Shown here: in pieces, positions 8,996 through 18,087 of the stretch
Numbering within the stretch: the first letter of the stretch is position 1
Layout: the number at the start of each line of letters is the position of its first letter
Assembly: GCF_900142135.1 (NCBI RefSeq)
Contig: NZ_FQZU01000021.1
Location: 37,555 to 101,554 of the forward strand
Reading direction: 5' to 3'
Source: Desulfatibacillum alkenivorans DSM 16219
GTDB lineage: Bacteria; Desulfobacterota; Desulfobacteria; Desulfobacterales; Desulfatibacillaceae
DNA: 64,000 nt
Made by a program: the position numbers and the translations under genes
The notes under the pieces: model-generated
The model's input: the letters and a program-made list of their open reading frames with translations, nothing else
What the model was told of the DNA's origin: nothing
The model's database searches: none

Positions 8996-9259
8996 ATGGC
9001 AGTTAAAATTCGTTTGGCAAGGCACGGCGCCAAAAAACGTCCTTTTTACCGCATCGTTGTGACGGACAGCGAAAGCCCCCGCGACGGCAGGTTTATTGAA
9101 ATCGTGGGAACTTACAATCCCGTGGCTGAGCCCGCACAGATCGAACTGAAGGACGAACGCATTAAGCATTGGATGGAAAGCGGTGCCCTGCCCACCCACA
9201 CGGTGCGCAACATCTTGAAGAACCAGGGTTTTTATTCCGAAGCCCCCCAGGAAGCTTAA
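8996..9259 (+). CDS. rpsP: 30S ribosomal protein S16
   Basis: 87 aa, normal length. The conserved N-terminus [19 protein letters not shown] and the GTYNPV segment are diagnostic of S16. A strong AAGGAGAGA precedes the start. Position between ffh and the KH-domain gene matches the common ffh-rpsP-khpA-rimM-trmD order. Confidence 0.99.
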   Translation: MAVKIRLARHGAKKRPFYRIVVTDSESPRDGRFIEIVGTYNPVAEPAQIELKDERIKHWMESGALPTHTVRNILKNQGFYSEAPQEA

Positions 9260-9375
9260 TCAGGCTCTGGGTTTTGCAGCACGATGTCTAATGTTCGCAC
9301 TTGTATCTGACTCTGATTCTTCCGCGGAAAATGGGTTGGTCTCCGCGGCCATGGGCCCCATAAGGAGATTGAGCG

Positions 9376-9606
9376 ATGAAAGAACTGATCAAGTACGTAG
9401 CTGAAGCTCTCGTTGACTATCCTGAGAAGGTAGAAGTTTCGGAGGTGGAGGGGGAACAGACATCTGTCATAGAGCTCAAGGTGGCCAAAGAGGACCTTGG
9501 GAAAGTCATTGGAAAGCAGGGGCGCACGGCCCGGGCAATGCGCACGATCTTAAGCGCAGCGTCCGCCAAGGTCAAAAAACGCTCCGTGCTGGAAATTATT
9601 GAATAG
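9376..9606 (+). CDS. khpA: KH-domain RNA-binding protein (KhpA/YlqC)
   Basis: 76 aa. A single KH domain with the [15 protein letters not shown] signature (GxxG loop) spans nearly the whole chain. KhpA binds RNA and, in other bacteria, forms a complex with KhpB. AAGGAGATTGAGCG precedes the ATG. The 116-base gap after rpsP has a possible hairpin CCGCGGA/TCCGCGG (9322-9328/9342-9348). rimM follows after five bases. Confidence 0.95.
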   Translation: MKELIKYVAEALVDYPEKVEVSEVEGEQTSVIELKVAKEDLGKVIGKQGRTARAMRTILSAASAKVKKRSVLEIIE

Positions 9607-9611
9607 GGCCG

Positions 9612-10121
9612 ATGACTTCCAAGGATTTCGTTGAAGTAGGACAGGTGGCCGGTGTGCATGGCATCCGAGGCGCAGTATTATTGCGCTCATTCGCCGAGAA
9701 TCCGGACATCTTCGCCAAAGGCGGAAAAATACTTGTAAAAGGCCCGGGAGAAAACCTTCAGGAGTTTATTCTGGAATCCTCCCGTCCCCACAAGGGGAAG
9801 CTGCTGGCCGAACTCCAGGGAGTATCGGACCGAAACGGCGCCGAGGCCTTAAAGGGCAGAATGATCCTGGTGCACAGGGACGCCCTGCCGGAACCGGAAC
9901 CGGGAGAGTATTACTGGATCGACCTGATCGGCATGGAAGTGGCGGCCCCGGACGGCGCCAGGCTTGGCGTTCTGGATTCTATCATTGAAACGGGCGCCAA
10001 CGACGTTTACGTGATCAAGGACGGCGAAAAGGAAATCCTGGCCCCGGCGCTTCCGTGGGTGGTTTTGTCCATAGACCTGGAGGCGGGCGTCATGACCATA
10101 GACCTGCCCGAAGGGTTGTGA
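9612..10121 (+). CDS. rimM: 16S rRNA maturation factor RimM
   Basis: 169 aa. RimM binds S19 and helps mature the 30S head. The N-terminal RimM domain begins DFVEVGQVAGVHGIRG, and the C-terminal PRC-barrel holds GANDVYVI and ILAPALPWVV. Its stop TGA at 10119-10121 is adjacent to or overlaps the trmD start region, which indicates translational coupling. Confidence 0.97.
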   Translation: MTSKDFVEVGQVAGVHGIRGAVLLRSFAENPDIFAKGGKILVKGPGENLQEFILESSRPHKGKLLAELQGVSDRNGAEALKGRMILVHRDALPEPEPGEYYWIDLIGMEVAAPDGARLGVLDSIIETGANDVYVIKDGEKEILAPALPWVVLSIDLEAGVMTIDLPEGL

Positions 10122-10123
10122 TT

Positions 10124-10912
10124 GTGAATTTTGTTGTTCTCACCCTGTTTCCCCTCATGTTTCCGGCCTTTGCCGGACATGGCATCGTTCGGCGAGCGGT
10201 GGAGCAGGGTCTTGTGGATATAGAGGCCCTTAACATCAGGGACTTTGCCGAAGGCAGGCACTCCACGACGGACGACAGGCCTTACGGCGGGGGCAACGGC
10301 ATGGTGCTAAAGCCTGAACCTCTCGCCAAAGCCATAAGGGCCGCCAAGGAAGTCCACACGGACGCCAAGGTGGTTTTCCTCGGACCGCGGGGCAGGCTGT
10401 TTGATCAGGAAAAGGCGGCCAGGCTGGCCGGGGAAAAAGACATAATCATGGTTTGCGGGCGCTATGAAGGCATTGACGAGCGCATAGCAGCCACCCTGAT
10501 AGACGAGGAGATCTCCATAGGGGATTATATCCTGTCAGGCGGCGAAACGGCAGCCATGGTGGTCATGGACGCCATAATCCGGCTGATTCCAGGAGCCTTG
10601 GGAAACGAAAGCTCTGCGGAGCAGGAGTCTTTTTCCAATCAGCTTTTGGAGCATTCGCATTTTACGCGGCCTCCGGTGTTCGAAGGCATGGAAACGCCGG
10701 AAATTCTCCTTTCCGGAGACCATGGCAAGATAGACCAATGGAGAACCAGAGCCAGCTTATTGTACACCCTGGCCAATCGGCCCGACCTGTTGGAAGGCCG
10801 GGAGTTCTCCAAGGAAGAAATAACCATTTTGGAGAATTGGGGCAGGCAAATTGCCGACATCATCAGGACCCAGGGTTTACATGGCCCTGATGCATTATCC
10901 CGTAACCGATAA
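10124..10912 (+). CDS. trmD: tRNA (guanine37-N1)-methyltransferase
   Basis: 262 aa from a GTG at 10124 giving MNFVVLTLFPLMF, which matches the TrmD N-terminus. AAGGG at 10111-10115 is well spaced for this start. A GTG at 10118 is the alternative. An upstream ATG at 10055 would lie inside rimM and is rejected. TrmD makes m1G37 and prevents +1 frameshifting. The SPOUT trefoil-knot segments VCGRYEGIDERI, ISIGDYILSGGE and GNESSAEQESF are present. Its 3' end overlaps the next gene. Confidence 0.96.
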   Translation: MNFVVLTLFPLMFPAFAGHGIVRRAVEQGLVDIEALNIRDFAEGRHSTTDDRPYGGGNGMVLKPEPLAKAIRAAKEVHTDAKVVFLGPRGRLFDQEKAARLAGEKDIIMVCGRYEGIDERIAATLIDEEISIGDYILSGGETAAMVVMDAIIRLIPGALGNESSAEQESFSNQLLEHSHFTRPPVFEGMETPEILLSGDHGKIDQWRTRASLLYTLANRPDLLEGREFSKEEITILENWGRQIADIIRTQGLHGPDALSRNR

Positions 10913-11420
10913 AAACGGGCAGGTTATCCACTCGGCGGTGACCAACCTGGACCTGCATGACATGGCCAGGGCCTCCAGAACTTTTGGAGTGGACCGTTTT
11001 TATGTGGTGACGCCCCTGGAAGACCAAAAATCCCTTGCCCAAAAAATAATTGGGCACTGGGTGACCGGGGCTGGCAGCGAGTACAACCCCAAACGCAAGC
11101 AGGCTCTGTCCCTGATCCGCATTGCGGACTCGCTGGAGGATGCGGCCCGGGAGATTGAACAAGAGACTGGCGAAAGGCCGGAAATCGTGGTAACAGACGC
11201 CAGGCCTCAAGCCCGGAGCATGGGTTATGCGGATTTTCGCAGCCGGATGGAGTTGGGCAAGCCCTTTATTCTGGTTTTCGGAACCGCTTGGGGCATGACA
11301 AAAGAGTTTATAGAAGCGGCGGACATCGTCCTGGATCCCATTTCGGGCCCCACGGACTATAATCACTTATCCGTAAGATCGGCCGCTTCCATCATATTGG
11401 ACAGACTATTGGGCCGCTAA
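10881..11420 (+). CDS. SPOUT-fold RNA methyltransferase (TM1570-like)
   Basis: 179 aa from ATG 10881, preceded by AGGG. The start overlaps trmD by 32 bases; an earlier in-frame start at 10851 is less likely. The sequence (MALMHYPVTDKNG near the start, FGTAWGMT and PISGPTDYNHLSVRSAASI near the end) fits the SAM-dependent RNA methyltransferase family of Thermotoga TM1570. That family is often found between trmD and rplS in deltaproteobacteria and thermophiles. The target nucleotide is not known. GPTDYNHLSVRSA is the knot segment of SPOUT enzymes. Confidence 0.85.
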   Translation: MALMHYPVTDKNGQVIHSAVTNLDLHDMARASRTFGVDRFYVVTPLEDQKSLAQKIIGHWVTGAGSEYNPKRKQALSLIRIADSLEDAAREIEQETGERPEIVVTDARPQARSMGYADFRSRMELGKPFILVFGTAWGMTKEFIEAADIVLDPISGPTDYNHLSVRSAASIILDRLLGR

Positions 11421-11447
11421 GCCCTAAACCAGAGTGATAACCCTTTA

Positions 11448-11468
11448 CCTCAGGCCGCAAGCCTGAGG
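11448..11468 (+). promoter_or_regulatory. hairpin in the rplS leader
   Basis: CCTCAGGC/GCCTGAGG (8-base perfect stem, 5-base loop) sits 32 bases before the rplS start, without a T run. It could be an autoregulatory ribosomal-protein leader or an RNA-processing site. No known L19 leader was recognised. Confidence 0.35.
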
Positions 11469-11500
11469 ATATTATACGGCTATCAGGAGCACGACAACCA

Positions 11501-11845
11501 ATGGATGTAATCAAACAGATCGAACAAGAGCAAATGCGTTACGACCTGCCCCACTTTGAGGCGGGCGACACTGTCAACGTGCACGTTAGAATCATCGAAG
11601 GCACCAAAGAGCGCCTCCAGGCGTTCAAAGGCGTGGTTATCGCCAAGAAAAGCGGCACCACCAACGCCACCTTCACCGTGCGCAAAGTGTCTTACGGCGT
11701 GGGCGTAGAAAGGGTTTTCCATGCCCATTCTCCCAGCATCGACCATGTGGAAGTGGTCAGCCGCGGCAAGGTCCGCAGGGCCAAGCTGTACTACCTGCGC
11801 AAACTTCGCGGCAAAGCTGCCAGAATCAAAGAAAAGCGCTTCTAG
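11501..11845 (+). CDS. rplS: 50S ribosomal protein L19
   Basis: 114 aa, normal length. [20 protein letters not shown] and [15 protein letters not shown] are diagnostic of L19, which sits at the 30S-50S interface. The basic C-terminus [20 protein letters not shown] is complete. AGGAGCACGACAACC precedes the start. Confidence 0.99.
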   Translation: MDVIKQIEQEQMRYDLPHFEAGDTVNVHVRIIEGTKERLQAFKGVVIAKKSGTTNATFTVRKVSYGVGVERVFHAHSPSIDHVEVVSRGKVRRAKLYYLRKLRGKAARIKEKRF

Positions 11846-11928
11846 TTTTATGCAGGTCGCCGAAGGGCCGGTCGGAATTCCACCGCCGGCCCGGGCGGGT
11901 CTTTGTTTGGGAGAAATCGCGCGCAGGC

Positions 11929-11950
11929 ATGCCCTATCGGGCGTTTTTTT
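11929..11950 (+). terminator. weak terminator-like hairpin between rplS and rnhB
   Basis: GCCC/GGGC around a TATC loop (11931-11942), with possible extra A-T and G-U pairs, then a T run to 11950. The stem is short, so it may only reduce readthrough into rnhB. Confidence 0.4.
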
Positions 11951-11985
11951 GGTTAGCTACTTTTAATCTCCTGGATCGGGACGCC

Positions 11986-12603
11986 ATGAAAGACCCTTGG
12001 TCTTTTGAAAACGAGGCTCACAAGAAAGGCTACACTCGCGTTGCCGGAGTGGACGAAGCCGGACGTGGGCCCTTGGCCGGCCCGGTGGTTTCCGCCGCAG
12101 TGGTGTTGCCGGGCAACGCCGACCTCCCCGGGGTGGACGACTCCAAAAAACTGACTCCCAAAAAGCGCGACGCCTTGTTCGAAAGCATTTACGAACAGGC
12201 CATCGGCATAGGAATTGGCATCATTGATCCGGTTGAGATAGACCGGATTAATATTCTCCAGGCCGCGCTGCTCAGCATGCTGGTCAGCGTGGAAAATCTG
12301 GAGCCGGCGCCGGACTATCTGCTCATTGACGGGCCTTTCGGCATCAAGAGTTTTTTGCCCCAAACCCCTATAAAACATGGGGATTCCCTCTCTATTTCCA
12401 TTGCTGCAGCTTCTATTGTCGCCAAAGTTACCCGGGACAGGCTCATGGAGCGCTATGACCAGGAGTTCCCAGCTTTCGGCTTTGCAAAGCATAAAGGCTA
12501 CGGCACTAAAGCCCACAGGGAGGCCATCTCTCTTAACGGCCCCTGCTCCATCCACCGATTTTCCTTTCGAGGCGTGGGCGACTCGCCTTTGGAAGCCTCA
12601 TGA
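11986..12603 (+). CDS. rnhB: ribonuclease HII
   Basis: 205 aa from ATG 11986 (MKDPWSFENEAHKKGY). An earlier in-frame ATG at 11929 lies within the terminator-like hairpin. RNase HII removes ribonucleotides from DNA. The catalytic acidic residues sit in GVDEAGRGPLAGP, DDSKKL, LLIDGP and the AAASIVAKVTRD segment. The C-terminus SIHRFSF is typical. It overlaps the YraN-family gene by ATGA. Confidence 0.96.
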   Translation: MKDPWSFENEAHKKGYTRVAGVDEAGRGPLAGPVVSAAVVLPGNADLPGVDDSKKLTPKKRDALFESIYEQAIGIGIGIIDPVEIDRINILQAALLSMLVSVENLEPAPDYLLIDGPFGIKSFLPQTPIKHGDSLSISIAAASIVAKVTRDRLMERYDQEFPAFGFAKHKGYGTKAHREAISLNGPCSIHRFSFRGVGDSPLEAS

Positions 12604-12971
12604 AGTCCGACCATAAAGCCCGCGGCAGCCGGGGCGAAGAACTGGCGGCCCTATTCCTGAAAAAGCAAGGCTACAAAATTCTGGAAACCAATTACCGTTG
12701 CGCCTTAGGGGAGATCGACATCATTGCCAGGCATAAAAAGGTATTGGCGTTTGTGGAGGTCAAAACCCGGACCAGTACGGCTTTCGGCCATCCCAAAAGC
12801 GCCGTCACGCCCAAAAAACAGCGCAAAATTTCCATGGTCGCCCTGGAGTATTTGAAAAGAAATCGAAAACTGGGCCAAGCGGCCCGGTTTGACGTGGTGT
12901 CCGTTTTATCCGACGGAGAAGATCCCAAAATTGAGATAATCCAAAATGCCTTTGAACTCGCATACCCATAA
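12600..12971 (+). CDS. YraN/UPF0102 family nuclease-fold protein
   Basis: 123 aa. The family has a restriction-endonuclease-like fold; here the core is GEIDIIARHKKVLAFVEVKTR, with Glu, Asp and a Glu-x-Lys. The biological role of YraN is unsettled. It starts in the ATGA overlap with rnhB, a pairing seen in many bacteria. Its 3' end overlaps the start of rsmI by 26 bases. Confidence 0.93.
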   Translation: MKSDHKARGSRGEELAALFLKKQGYKILETNYRCALGEIDIIARHKKVLAFVEVKTRTSTAFGHPKSAVTPKKQRKISMVALEYLKRNRKLGQAARFDVVSVLSDGEDPKIEIIQNAFELAYP

Positions 12972-13812
12972 CTTGAATTCCGGAAAGCTGTACATTGTGT
13001 CCACTCCTATAGGCAACCTGGAGGATATCACCTACAGGGCCGTCAGAACCCTTGGAGAAGTGGACATTATTGCTGCAGAGGATACGCGACGGACGCTCAA
13101 ACTGCTGAATCATTACAATATCAAAAAAAAACTGGTCGCCTGCCATGAGCACAACGAGCAGGAAGCCGCCAAAGGCTTGATAGACCAAATGCTGCAGGGC
13201 CAGAATGTTGCTCTGGTCTCGGACGGCGGCGCCCCGCTGATTTCCGACCCGGGATTTCGGCTGGTCTCCATGGCCGTGGAAAGCGGCCTGGAAGCGGTTC
13301 CCATACCCGGAGCTTGCGCCGCCATCGCCGGTTTATGCGGGGCCGGCCTGCCTACGGACCGCTTTATGTTCTGCGGATTTTTGCCCAAAAAGCAGGGAAA
13401 GCTAAGGGAAGCGCTGGAAAACGTCAAAGACGTCCAGGCCACCCTGATTTTTTATGAGTCCCCCAAACGGGTTTTGAAAGTCATAGAGGGAATGACGCAA
13501 GTTCTAGGGGACAGGACGGCGGTTCTCGCCAGGGAAATCACCAAAATCCATGAAGAATTTATACGCGGAACCCTTTCCGGGATAGCGGAGGAATTGAACT
13601 CCCGAGAAGGAGTTAAAGGCGAGTGCACGTTGATCGTGAGCGGGCCTGAAGCCCAAAATCCGGACCTGGGCTCCCTGGACGGCCTAATCAGAATGGAGGT
13701 CGCCAAAGGCCAGCTTTCGGCTTCTAAACTTTCGGCAAAACTAGCGAAACAATTTGGAATTGAGAAAAAAAAGGTGTATGCCATGATACTGGCTCTAAAA
13801 GATGCAAAGTAA
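12946..13812 (+). CDS. rsmI: 16S rRNA (cytidine1402-2'-O)-methyltransferase
   Basis: 288 aa. RsmI methylates C1402 of 16S rRNA in the P site. The tetrapyrrole-methylase fold is shown by LYIVSTPIGNLEDIT, AAEDTRRT, SDGGAPLISDPG and VPIPGACA. The first residues MPLNSHTHN precede the conserved core, so a slightly later start cannot be excluded. A C-terminal Lys-rich segment ends the protein. The fadD-like gene follows after 21 bases. Confidence 0.96.
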   Translation: MPLNSHTHNLNSGKLYIVSTPIGNLEDITYRAVRTLGEVDIIAAEDTRRTLKLLNHYNIKKKLVACHEHNEQEAAKGLIDQMLQGQNVALVSDGGAPLISDPGFRLVSMAVESGLEAVPIPGACAAIAGLCGAGLPTDRFMFCGFLPKKQGKLREALENVKDVQATLIFYESPKRVLKVIEGMTQVLGDRTAVLAREITKIHEEFIRGTLSGIAEELNSREGVKGECTLIVSGPEAQNPDLGSLDGLIRMEVAKGQLSASKLSAKLAKQFGIEKKKVYAMILALKDAK

Positions 13813-13833
13813 CTACGAACCAAGGAGAACGCA

Positions 13834-15522
13834 ATGCCTATAAATAATAACGGCCCCAAGATATGGATCAATCATTACGAGCCCGAAGTGGTCCAGGAGC
13901 TCGAATTTGAGAACCGGACTATTATGGATTATCTGGGCCAGTCTTTTAGCGACTTTCCCAACAACACGGCTCTGGTTTTTCAGGGGTATAAACTCAGTTT
14001 CGCCGGACTCAAGGACATGGTGGATCGCTTCGCCTCGGCCTTGACCGGGTTTGGCATTGAAAAAGGGGACGCCGTCGCCATTTTGCTGCCAAACTCCATC
14101 CCCTGCGTGGCGGCTTATTACGCCATTCTGAAAATCGGCGGCGTGGTGGTCATGAACAACCCCCTGTATTCCGACAGGGAGTTGTCGCACCAGTTCAACG
14201 ACTCCGGGGCCAAGGCCCTCATCACCCTGGACCTGCTGGCCAACCGCATGATCGACCTTCGGCCCATGACGCGCGTCCGCCAGATTGTATACACGTCCAT
14301 GGGCGATTACCTGCCCTTCCCGAAAAATCTTTTGTTTCCTTTGATCGGAAAGAAAAAGGGACTGGCTGCAGACGTCAAAAAGGCTTCGGACGTTTACAAA
14401 TGGAAGGAATTGATTGCCGGATCGTCCCCCGCATCCGTCCAGGCTGATTTGGACCTGGAAGACCTGGCCATGTTCCAATACACCGGCGGGACCACGGGCG
14501 TTTCCAAAGGCGTTATGCTGACCCACGGCAACCTGAGCCGTCAGTTCCAGCAGGTAAGAGCCTGGTTTAACGGCTTTGACCGCGGCAAGGAAGTCATGCT
14601 GGGCGCCCTGCCCTTTTTCCATGTTTTCGGCCTGACCACCTCCATGAACATGGCCGCCTGCCAGGGCTGGACCAATGTTTTGGTGCCCAAGCCCCAGGCG
14701 GAGCCTCTGCTGGACGCCATCAGCAAGTTCAAGCCGACCTTTGCGCCTTTGGTGCCCACCATGTACATCGGCATGCTGTCCGACCCCAGAATCAAGACCA
14801 CGGACCTGACCAGCATCTCGGCGTGCTTTTCGGGCAGCGCCCCCTTGCCCGTGGAAGTGATCAAGGAATTCGAAAAAATCACCGGCGCCACGATCGTGGA
14901 AGGCTTCGGCATGACCGAATCCAGCCCGGTGACCCATATCAACCCGCTTCGGGGAACCCGCAAGCCCGGCAGCATCGGCATTCCCATCCCCAACACGGAC
15001 GCCAGAATCGTGGACCTGGAAACGGGAGACAATGAACTGCCTCAAGGCGAAAGCGGCGAGCTGATCATCCGCGGCCCCCAAGTGATGAAGGGCTACTGGA
15101 ACCGCATGGACGATACGGCCGAAACCATCCGGGACGGATGGCTGTACACCGGCGACATCGCCAAAATGGACGAGGACGGCTATTTTTACATTGTAGACCG
15201 CAAAAAGGACATGATTCTTTCCGGCGGATACAATGTGTATCCTCGTGACATTGACGAGGTTTATTACCTGAACGACAAGGTGCAGGAAGTTTGCACCGTG
15301 GGCATCCCCCACCCATCCAGGGGCGAAGCGGCCAAGGTTTTCATCGTGCTGAAAGAAGGCGTGGAAGCCACGGAAAAGGAAATGCTGGATTTCGTCAAGG
15401 ACAGGCTGGCCAAGTACAAGTGGCCTGTGGAAATCGAATTCCGCACGGAGCTCCCCAAAACCAACGTGGGCAAAATCCTCCGCAAAGACCTTCGCGCCGA
15501 AGAAATGGCGAAAAGAGGTTAG
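13834..15522 (+). CDS. fadD: long-chain fatty acid CoA ligase (FadD-type)
   Basis: 562 aa. It activates fatty acids to acyl-CoA using ATP. The AMP-binding motif is YTGGTTGVSKGVMLTH (near 213), followed by GFGMTESSP, GWLYTGDIA and DRKKDMILSGGYNVYP. The C-terminal catalytic Lys lies in KTNVGKILRKDL. AAGGAGAACGCA precedes the ATG. It is the last gene of the translation run, is followed by a hairpin at 15541, and faces a TetR regulator of the FadR type, which suggests lipid-responsive control. Confidence 0.9.
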   Translation: MPINNNGPKIWINHYEPEVVQELEFENRTIMDYLGQSFSDFPNNTALVFQGYKLSFAGLKDMVDRFASALTGFGIEKGDAVAILLPNSIPCVAAYYAILKIGGVVVMNNPLYSDRELSHQFNDSGAKALITLDLLANRMIDLRPMTRVRQIVYTSMGDYLPFPKNLLFPLIGKKKGLAADVKKASDVYKWKELIAGSSPASVQADLDLEDLAMFQYTGGTTGVSKGVMLTHGNLSRQFQQVRAWFNGFDRGKEVMLGALPFFHVFGLTTSMNMAACQGWTNVLVPKPQAEPLLDAISKFKPTFAPLVPTMYIGMLSDPRIKTTDLTSISACFSGSAPLPVEVIKEFEKITGATIVEGFGMTESSPVTHINPLRGTRKPGSIGIPIPNTDARIVDLETGDNELPQGESGELIIRGPQVMKGYWNRMDDTAETIRDGWLYTGDIAKMDEDGYFYIVDRKKDMILSGGYNVYPRDIDEVYYLNDKVQEVCTVGIPHPSRGEAAKVFIVLKEGVEATEKEMLDFVKDRLAKYKWPVEIEFRTELPKTNVGKILRKDLRAEEMAKRG

Positions 15523-15540
15523 AACTCCCCAAAATCAAAA

Positions 15541-15571
15541 AGCCCGCTCCGAACAATGTCCGGAGCGGGCT
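15541..15571. terminator. bidirectional terminator between fadD and tetR
   Basis: AGCCCGCTCCG pairs with CGGAGCGGGCT around a short loop. The minus strand has TTTTTGATTTT after the stem, which suits the tetR gene. The plus side is followed by TATTATATAG, a poorer tract. Confidence 0.75.
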
Positions 15572-15707
15572 ATTATATAGAACGGTCGTCAGCCGGTTTG
15601 CACTTCTATGGGCTGGACCGTGAAACCAGGGGCTTGGCAGCGAAATCTTTCTGGGGGGGAAGAAAGCTGCCAAACCCGTCAGGCCCGCCGTCCATCGCAT
15701 TTAAACA

Positions 15708-16307
15708 TCACGCGGTAGGCGTTGCCTGGATGCCTTGCAATAATAAATTCGCCAAAGGCTCGGCCAAGGGCTCCAGATCGTATTTTCCTCCGGCCATAAC
15801 CCATGATGTAATCACCTCATCCACGGTGGCGAAAATCATGCGCTTGACCAAGCCGATCTGCACGTCGTGCCGAATCGCGCCCTCTTGCTGGCCTTCCTCC
15901 ACGATCTGGCCCACCAAATCGTGGTACATCCTCAAGGCGTCCTTTATATCCTCTTTCATAAGGCGGTCGCTGCGCCGCATTTCCACCTGGTAGACCAGGG
16001 CCACATACCGGTCTTCCTGGGATACCTGAAAGTGAAGCCTGATCAAGGCCTTCAGCCTTTCAATGGCGCTTTGCTTGCCTTCGAACATGGACGTAAAGGT
16101 GTCAAAGAACTTCTTGGACTGCTGGTTGACGAATTGAGCCATGATATCTTCCTTGTTCTTGAAATAAAGATATATGGTTCCGTCAGCAACCCCGGCAGCC
16201 CGGGCGATCTGCGCGATGGTTGATTGAAAATACCCTTTTTCTGCAAATACTCTTATGGCTGCCGACATAATCTGTTCGTGCTTGCCATTTTTTTGCTTGG
16301 GCTCCAC
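15708..16307 (-). CDS. TetR-family repressor, FadR-like
   Basis: 199 aa. The N-terminal helix-turn-helix (residues 12-58) contains AGVADGTIYLYFKNKEDI, which closely resembles Bacillus FadR, an acyl-CoA-responsive TetR repressor. The C-terminal ligand domain is divergent. It is convergent with the FadD-type ligase, so control of fatty-acid activation is a reasonable inference. Its promoter holds a palindrome (16332-16345) that could be its own operator. Confidence 0.85.
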   Translation of the reverse strand: MEPKQKNGKHEQIMSAAIRVFAEKGYFQSTIAQIARAAGVADGTIYLYFKNKEDIMAQFVNQQSKKFFDTFTSMFEGKQSAIERLKALIRLHFQVSQEDRYVALVYQVEMRRSDRLMKEDIKDALRMYHDLVGQIVEEGQQEGAIRHDVQIGLVKRMIFATVDEVITSWVMAGGKYDLEPLAEPLANLLLQGIQATPTA

Positions 16308-16331
16308 CGTATCAACCTCACGAGAGAAATT

Positions 16332-16345
16332 CCCTCAACTGAGGG
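16332..16345. promoter_or_regulatory. candidate tetR autoregulatory operator
   Basis: CCCTCA-AC-TGAGGG is a perfect 6-2-6 palindrome located where the tetR transcript should start, just downstream of the -10 element. The binding protein is inferred. Confidence 0.45.
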
Positions 16346-16353
16346 TGGATTCA

Positions 16354-16382
16354 TTTTTAGCTGATGAGTTTTTCCTTGTCAA
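16354..16382 (-). promoter_or_regulatory. promoter of the tetR gene
   Basis: On the minus strand TTGACA (16382-16377), a 17-base spacer and TAAAAA (16359-16354). It lies about 50 bases before the start codon. Confidence 0.6.
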
Positions 16383-16522
16383 GAAAAAAAGGCTAACAGA
16401 TTTCCAATCCATACCTAACAAGGATAAATGCTTAATTTAATTTGATTAAATCCGAACAAGCCGCCCGAAGGGAAAATATTGAAAAATGACCGCTGGTTAT
16501 TTAATAAAATCTGAATGCACCC

Positions 16523-17443
16523 TCATTCCAGAAACAGAGAGATCTCCCGGCGCATCGCCTCCGTCTCGTCAGGCGCCATCCACCGTATTTCCGGGTAGGC
16601 TTTAAACCAGGTCATCTGCCTTTTGGCCAGGCGACGGGTGTCCCTTTTCATGAGAGTGACGGCGTCCTCGTAATTGAGCTCCCCGGCCATATACTGGCAC
16701 ATGTGCCTGTATCCGATGGATTGCATGGATTTCAATTCCGGGCCGTAGCCTTTTTTTAAAAGGCCCCGCACCTCCTGCTCCAGGCCCAGGGCAAGCATCT
16801 GGTCCACTCTTTGATCCGTGCGCTGGTAAAGGATTTTCCGGTCCCTGTGCAGGCAGAAAAAAAGCACGTCGTAGGGCGATTCTTCAAAGCCGTGGGCGGC
16901 CTGCTGGGCTGAGGCGGGCTTTCCCGTCAGGATGCAGATTTCCAAAGCGCGTGTAATTCGATAGGCGTCGTTGGGATGAATGCGCTTGGCAGATGGGGGG
17001 TCCAGTTCCTTCAGGCGGTCGTGCAGGGCGTGGGAGCCCAGTTGAACGGCATCCCGCCTTAGGGATTCCCTGAGTTCCGGATCGGACCGGCCTTCGGTGA
17101 ACAGGCCGTGAAGGAGGGCTTTGATGTAAAAGCCGGTCCCTCCGTCCACAAAGACCCGTTTGCCTGATGCATGGAGGGATTGGGCGATTGCCCGGGCCTG
17201 GGCGGCGTAGATGTTTGCGTCAAAATCCTCGTCCGGGTCCACCACATCGATCATGTGGTGGGGAACCAGCCGGCGCTCTTCCATTCCCGGTTTGGCGGCG
17301 CCTATGTCCAGGCATCTGTATACCGATACGGCGTCGGCGCTGATAATTTCGCCTCCAAACTCCCTGGCGAGAGGAAGGGTGGAGGCGCTTTTTCCCACTC
17401 CGGTCGGGCCTGCTATGACCACGATTTTTTCTTTGGAAGGCAC
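16523..17443 (-). CDS. miaA: tRNA dimethylallyltransferase
   Basis: 306 aa. MiaA adds the isopentenyl group to A37 of tRNAs that read UNN codons. The P-loop is GPTGVGKSAS (12-21). ISADAVSVYRCLDIGAAKP and HHMIDVVDPDEDF follow, and the C-terminus holds LAKRQMTWFKAYPEI. It lies 20 bases after pyrE on the same strand and is probably co-transcribed with it. Confidence 0.96.
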   Translation of the reverse strand: MPSKEKIVVIAGPTGVGKSASTLPLAREFGGEIISADAVSVYRCLDIGAAKPGMEERRLVPHHMIDVVDPDEDFDANIYAAQARAIAQSLHASGKRVFVDGGTGFYIKALLHGLFTEGRSDPELRESLRRDAVQLGSHALHDRLKELDPPSAKRIHPNDAYRITRALEICILTGKPASAQQAAHGFEESPYDVLFFCLHRDRKILYQRTDQRVDQMLALGLEQEVRGLLKKGYGPELKSMQSIGYRHMCQYMAGELNYEDAVTLMKRDTRRLAKRQMTWFKAYPEIRWMAPDETEAMRREISLFLE

Positions 17444-17463
17444 GGCTGGCTTTCAGGCTCGTC

Positions 17464-18027
17464 TTATTTATTGAGTTTGTTCCAGGCTTCGAGCAATTCC
17501 GCACGGGTCACAATGGCGCTGGCGTCCGGGACCAGTTTGGCCACGTTCTCCAGGCCGCCTTCCTGGCGATCCACCAGGATAACGGCCTTGACCACTTCCA
17601 GGCCCTGGGAGCGGGCCCGCTCAATGGCCTTGATGGTGGAGCCGCCGGTGGTCACCACGTCGTCCACCACGGCCACGCGCTCCCCTTCCTGCATATCGCC
17701 TTCCACCCACTTGATAATGCCGTGGTCTTTGGGCTCCTTGCGGATGGAAAACGCCTTGATGGGGCAGCCCATAAGCTCCGAGGCGAAGGCGGCGGCCATG
17801 GCCACGGGATCGGCTCCGAAAGTCAGGCCTCCGATGCCGTCCAGATTGGCTTTTTTCACGGCCTCCATGACCAAATGCCCCACAAGGTACATTCCACGGG
17901 GATGGAGAATGGTGGGCTTGCAATTGACGTAAAACCGGCTCAGCCGGCCGGACACCAATTTGAAAGAAGGCTCATCAGAAAAATTTACGGACTTTTTACA
18001 AAGAAAATCAATAAGTTCTTGTTTCAT
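17464..18027 (-). CDS. pyrE: orotate phosphoribosyltransferase
   Basis: 187 aa. It makes OMP from orotate and PRPP in pyrimidine synthesis. The PRPP loop is [14 protein letters not shown], and [16 protein letters not shown] is the N-terminal OPRTase signature. Length and motif order fit PyrE rather than another phosphoribosyltransferase. miaA lies downstream. Confidence 0.9.
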   Translation of the reverse strand: MKQELIDFLCKKSVNFSDEPSFKLVSGRLSRFYVNCKPTILHPRGMYLVGHLVMEAVKKANLDGIGGLTFGADPVAMAAAFASELMGCPIKAFSIRKEPKDHGIIKWVEGDMQEGERVAVVDDVVTTGGSTIKAIERARSQGLEVVKAVILVDRQEGGLENVAKLVPDASAIVTRAELLEAWNKLNK

Positions 18028-18087
18028 TTGAGGGTTTTCCTCTTAAAGAAAAGGTTGCTTTTAAATGCATTAGATACTATAAATTGA

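Noticed and set aside
13813..15312. Long minus-strand frame opposite the fadD-type gene
   Set aside because: Composition is Gly/Val/His-rich and unlike a protein; the plus-strand ligase has all motifs.
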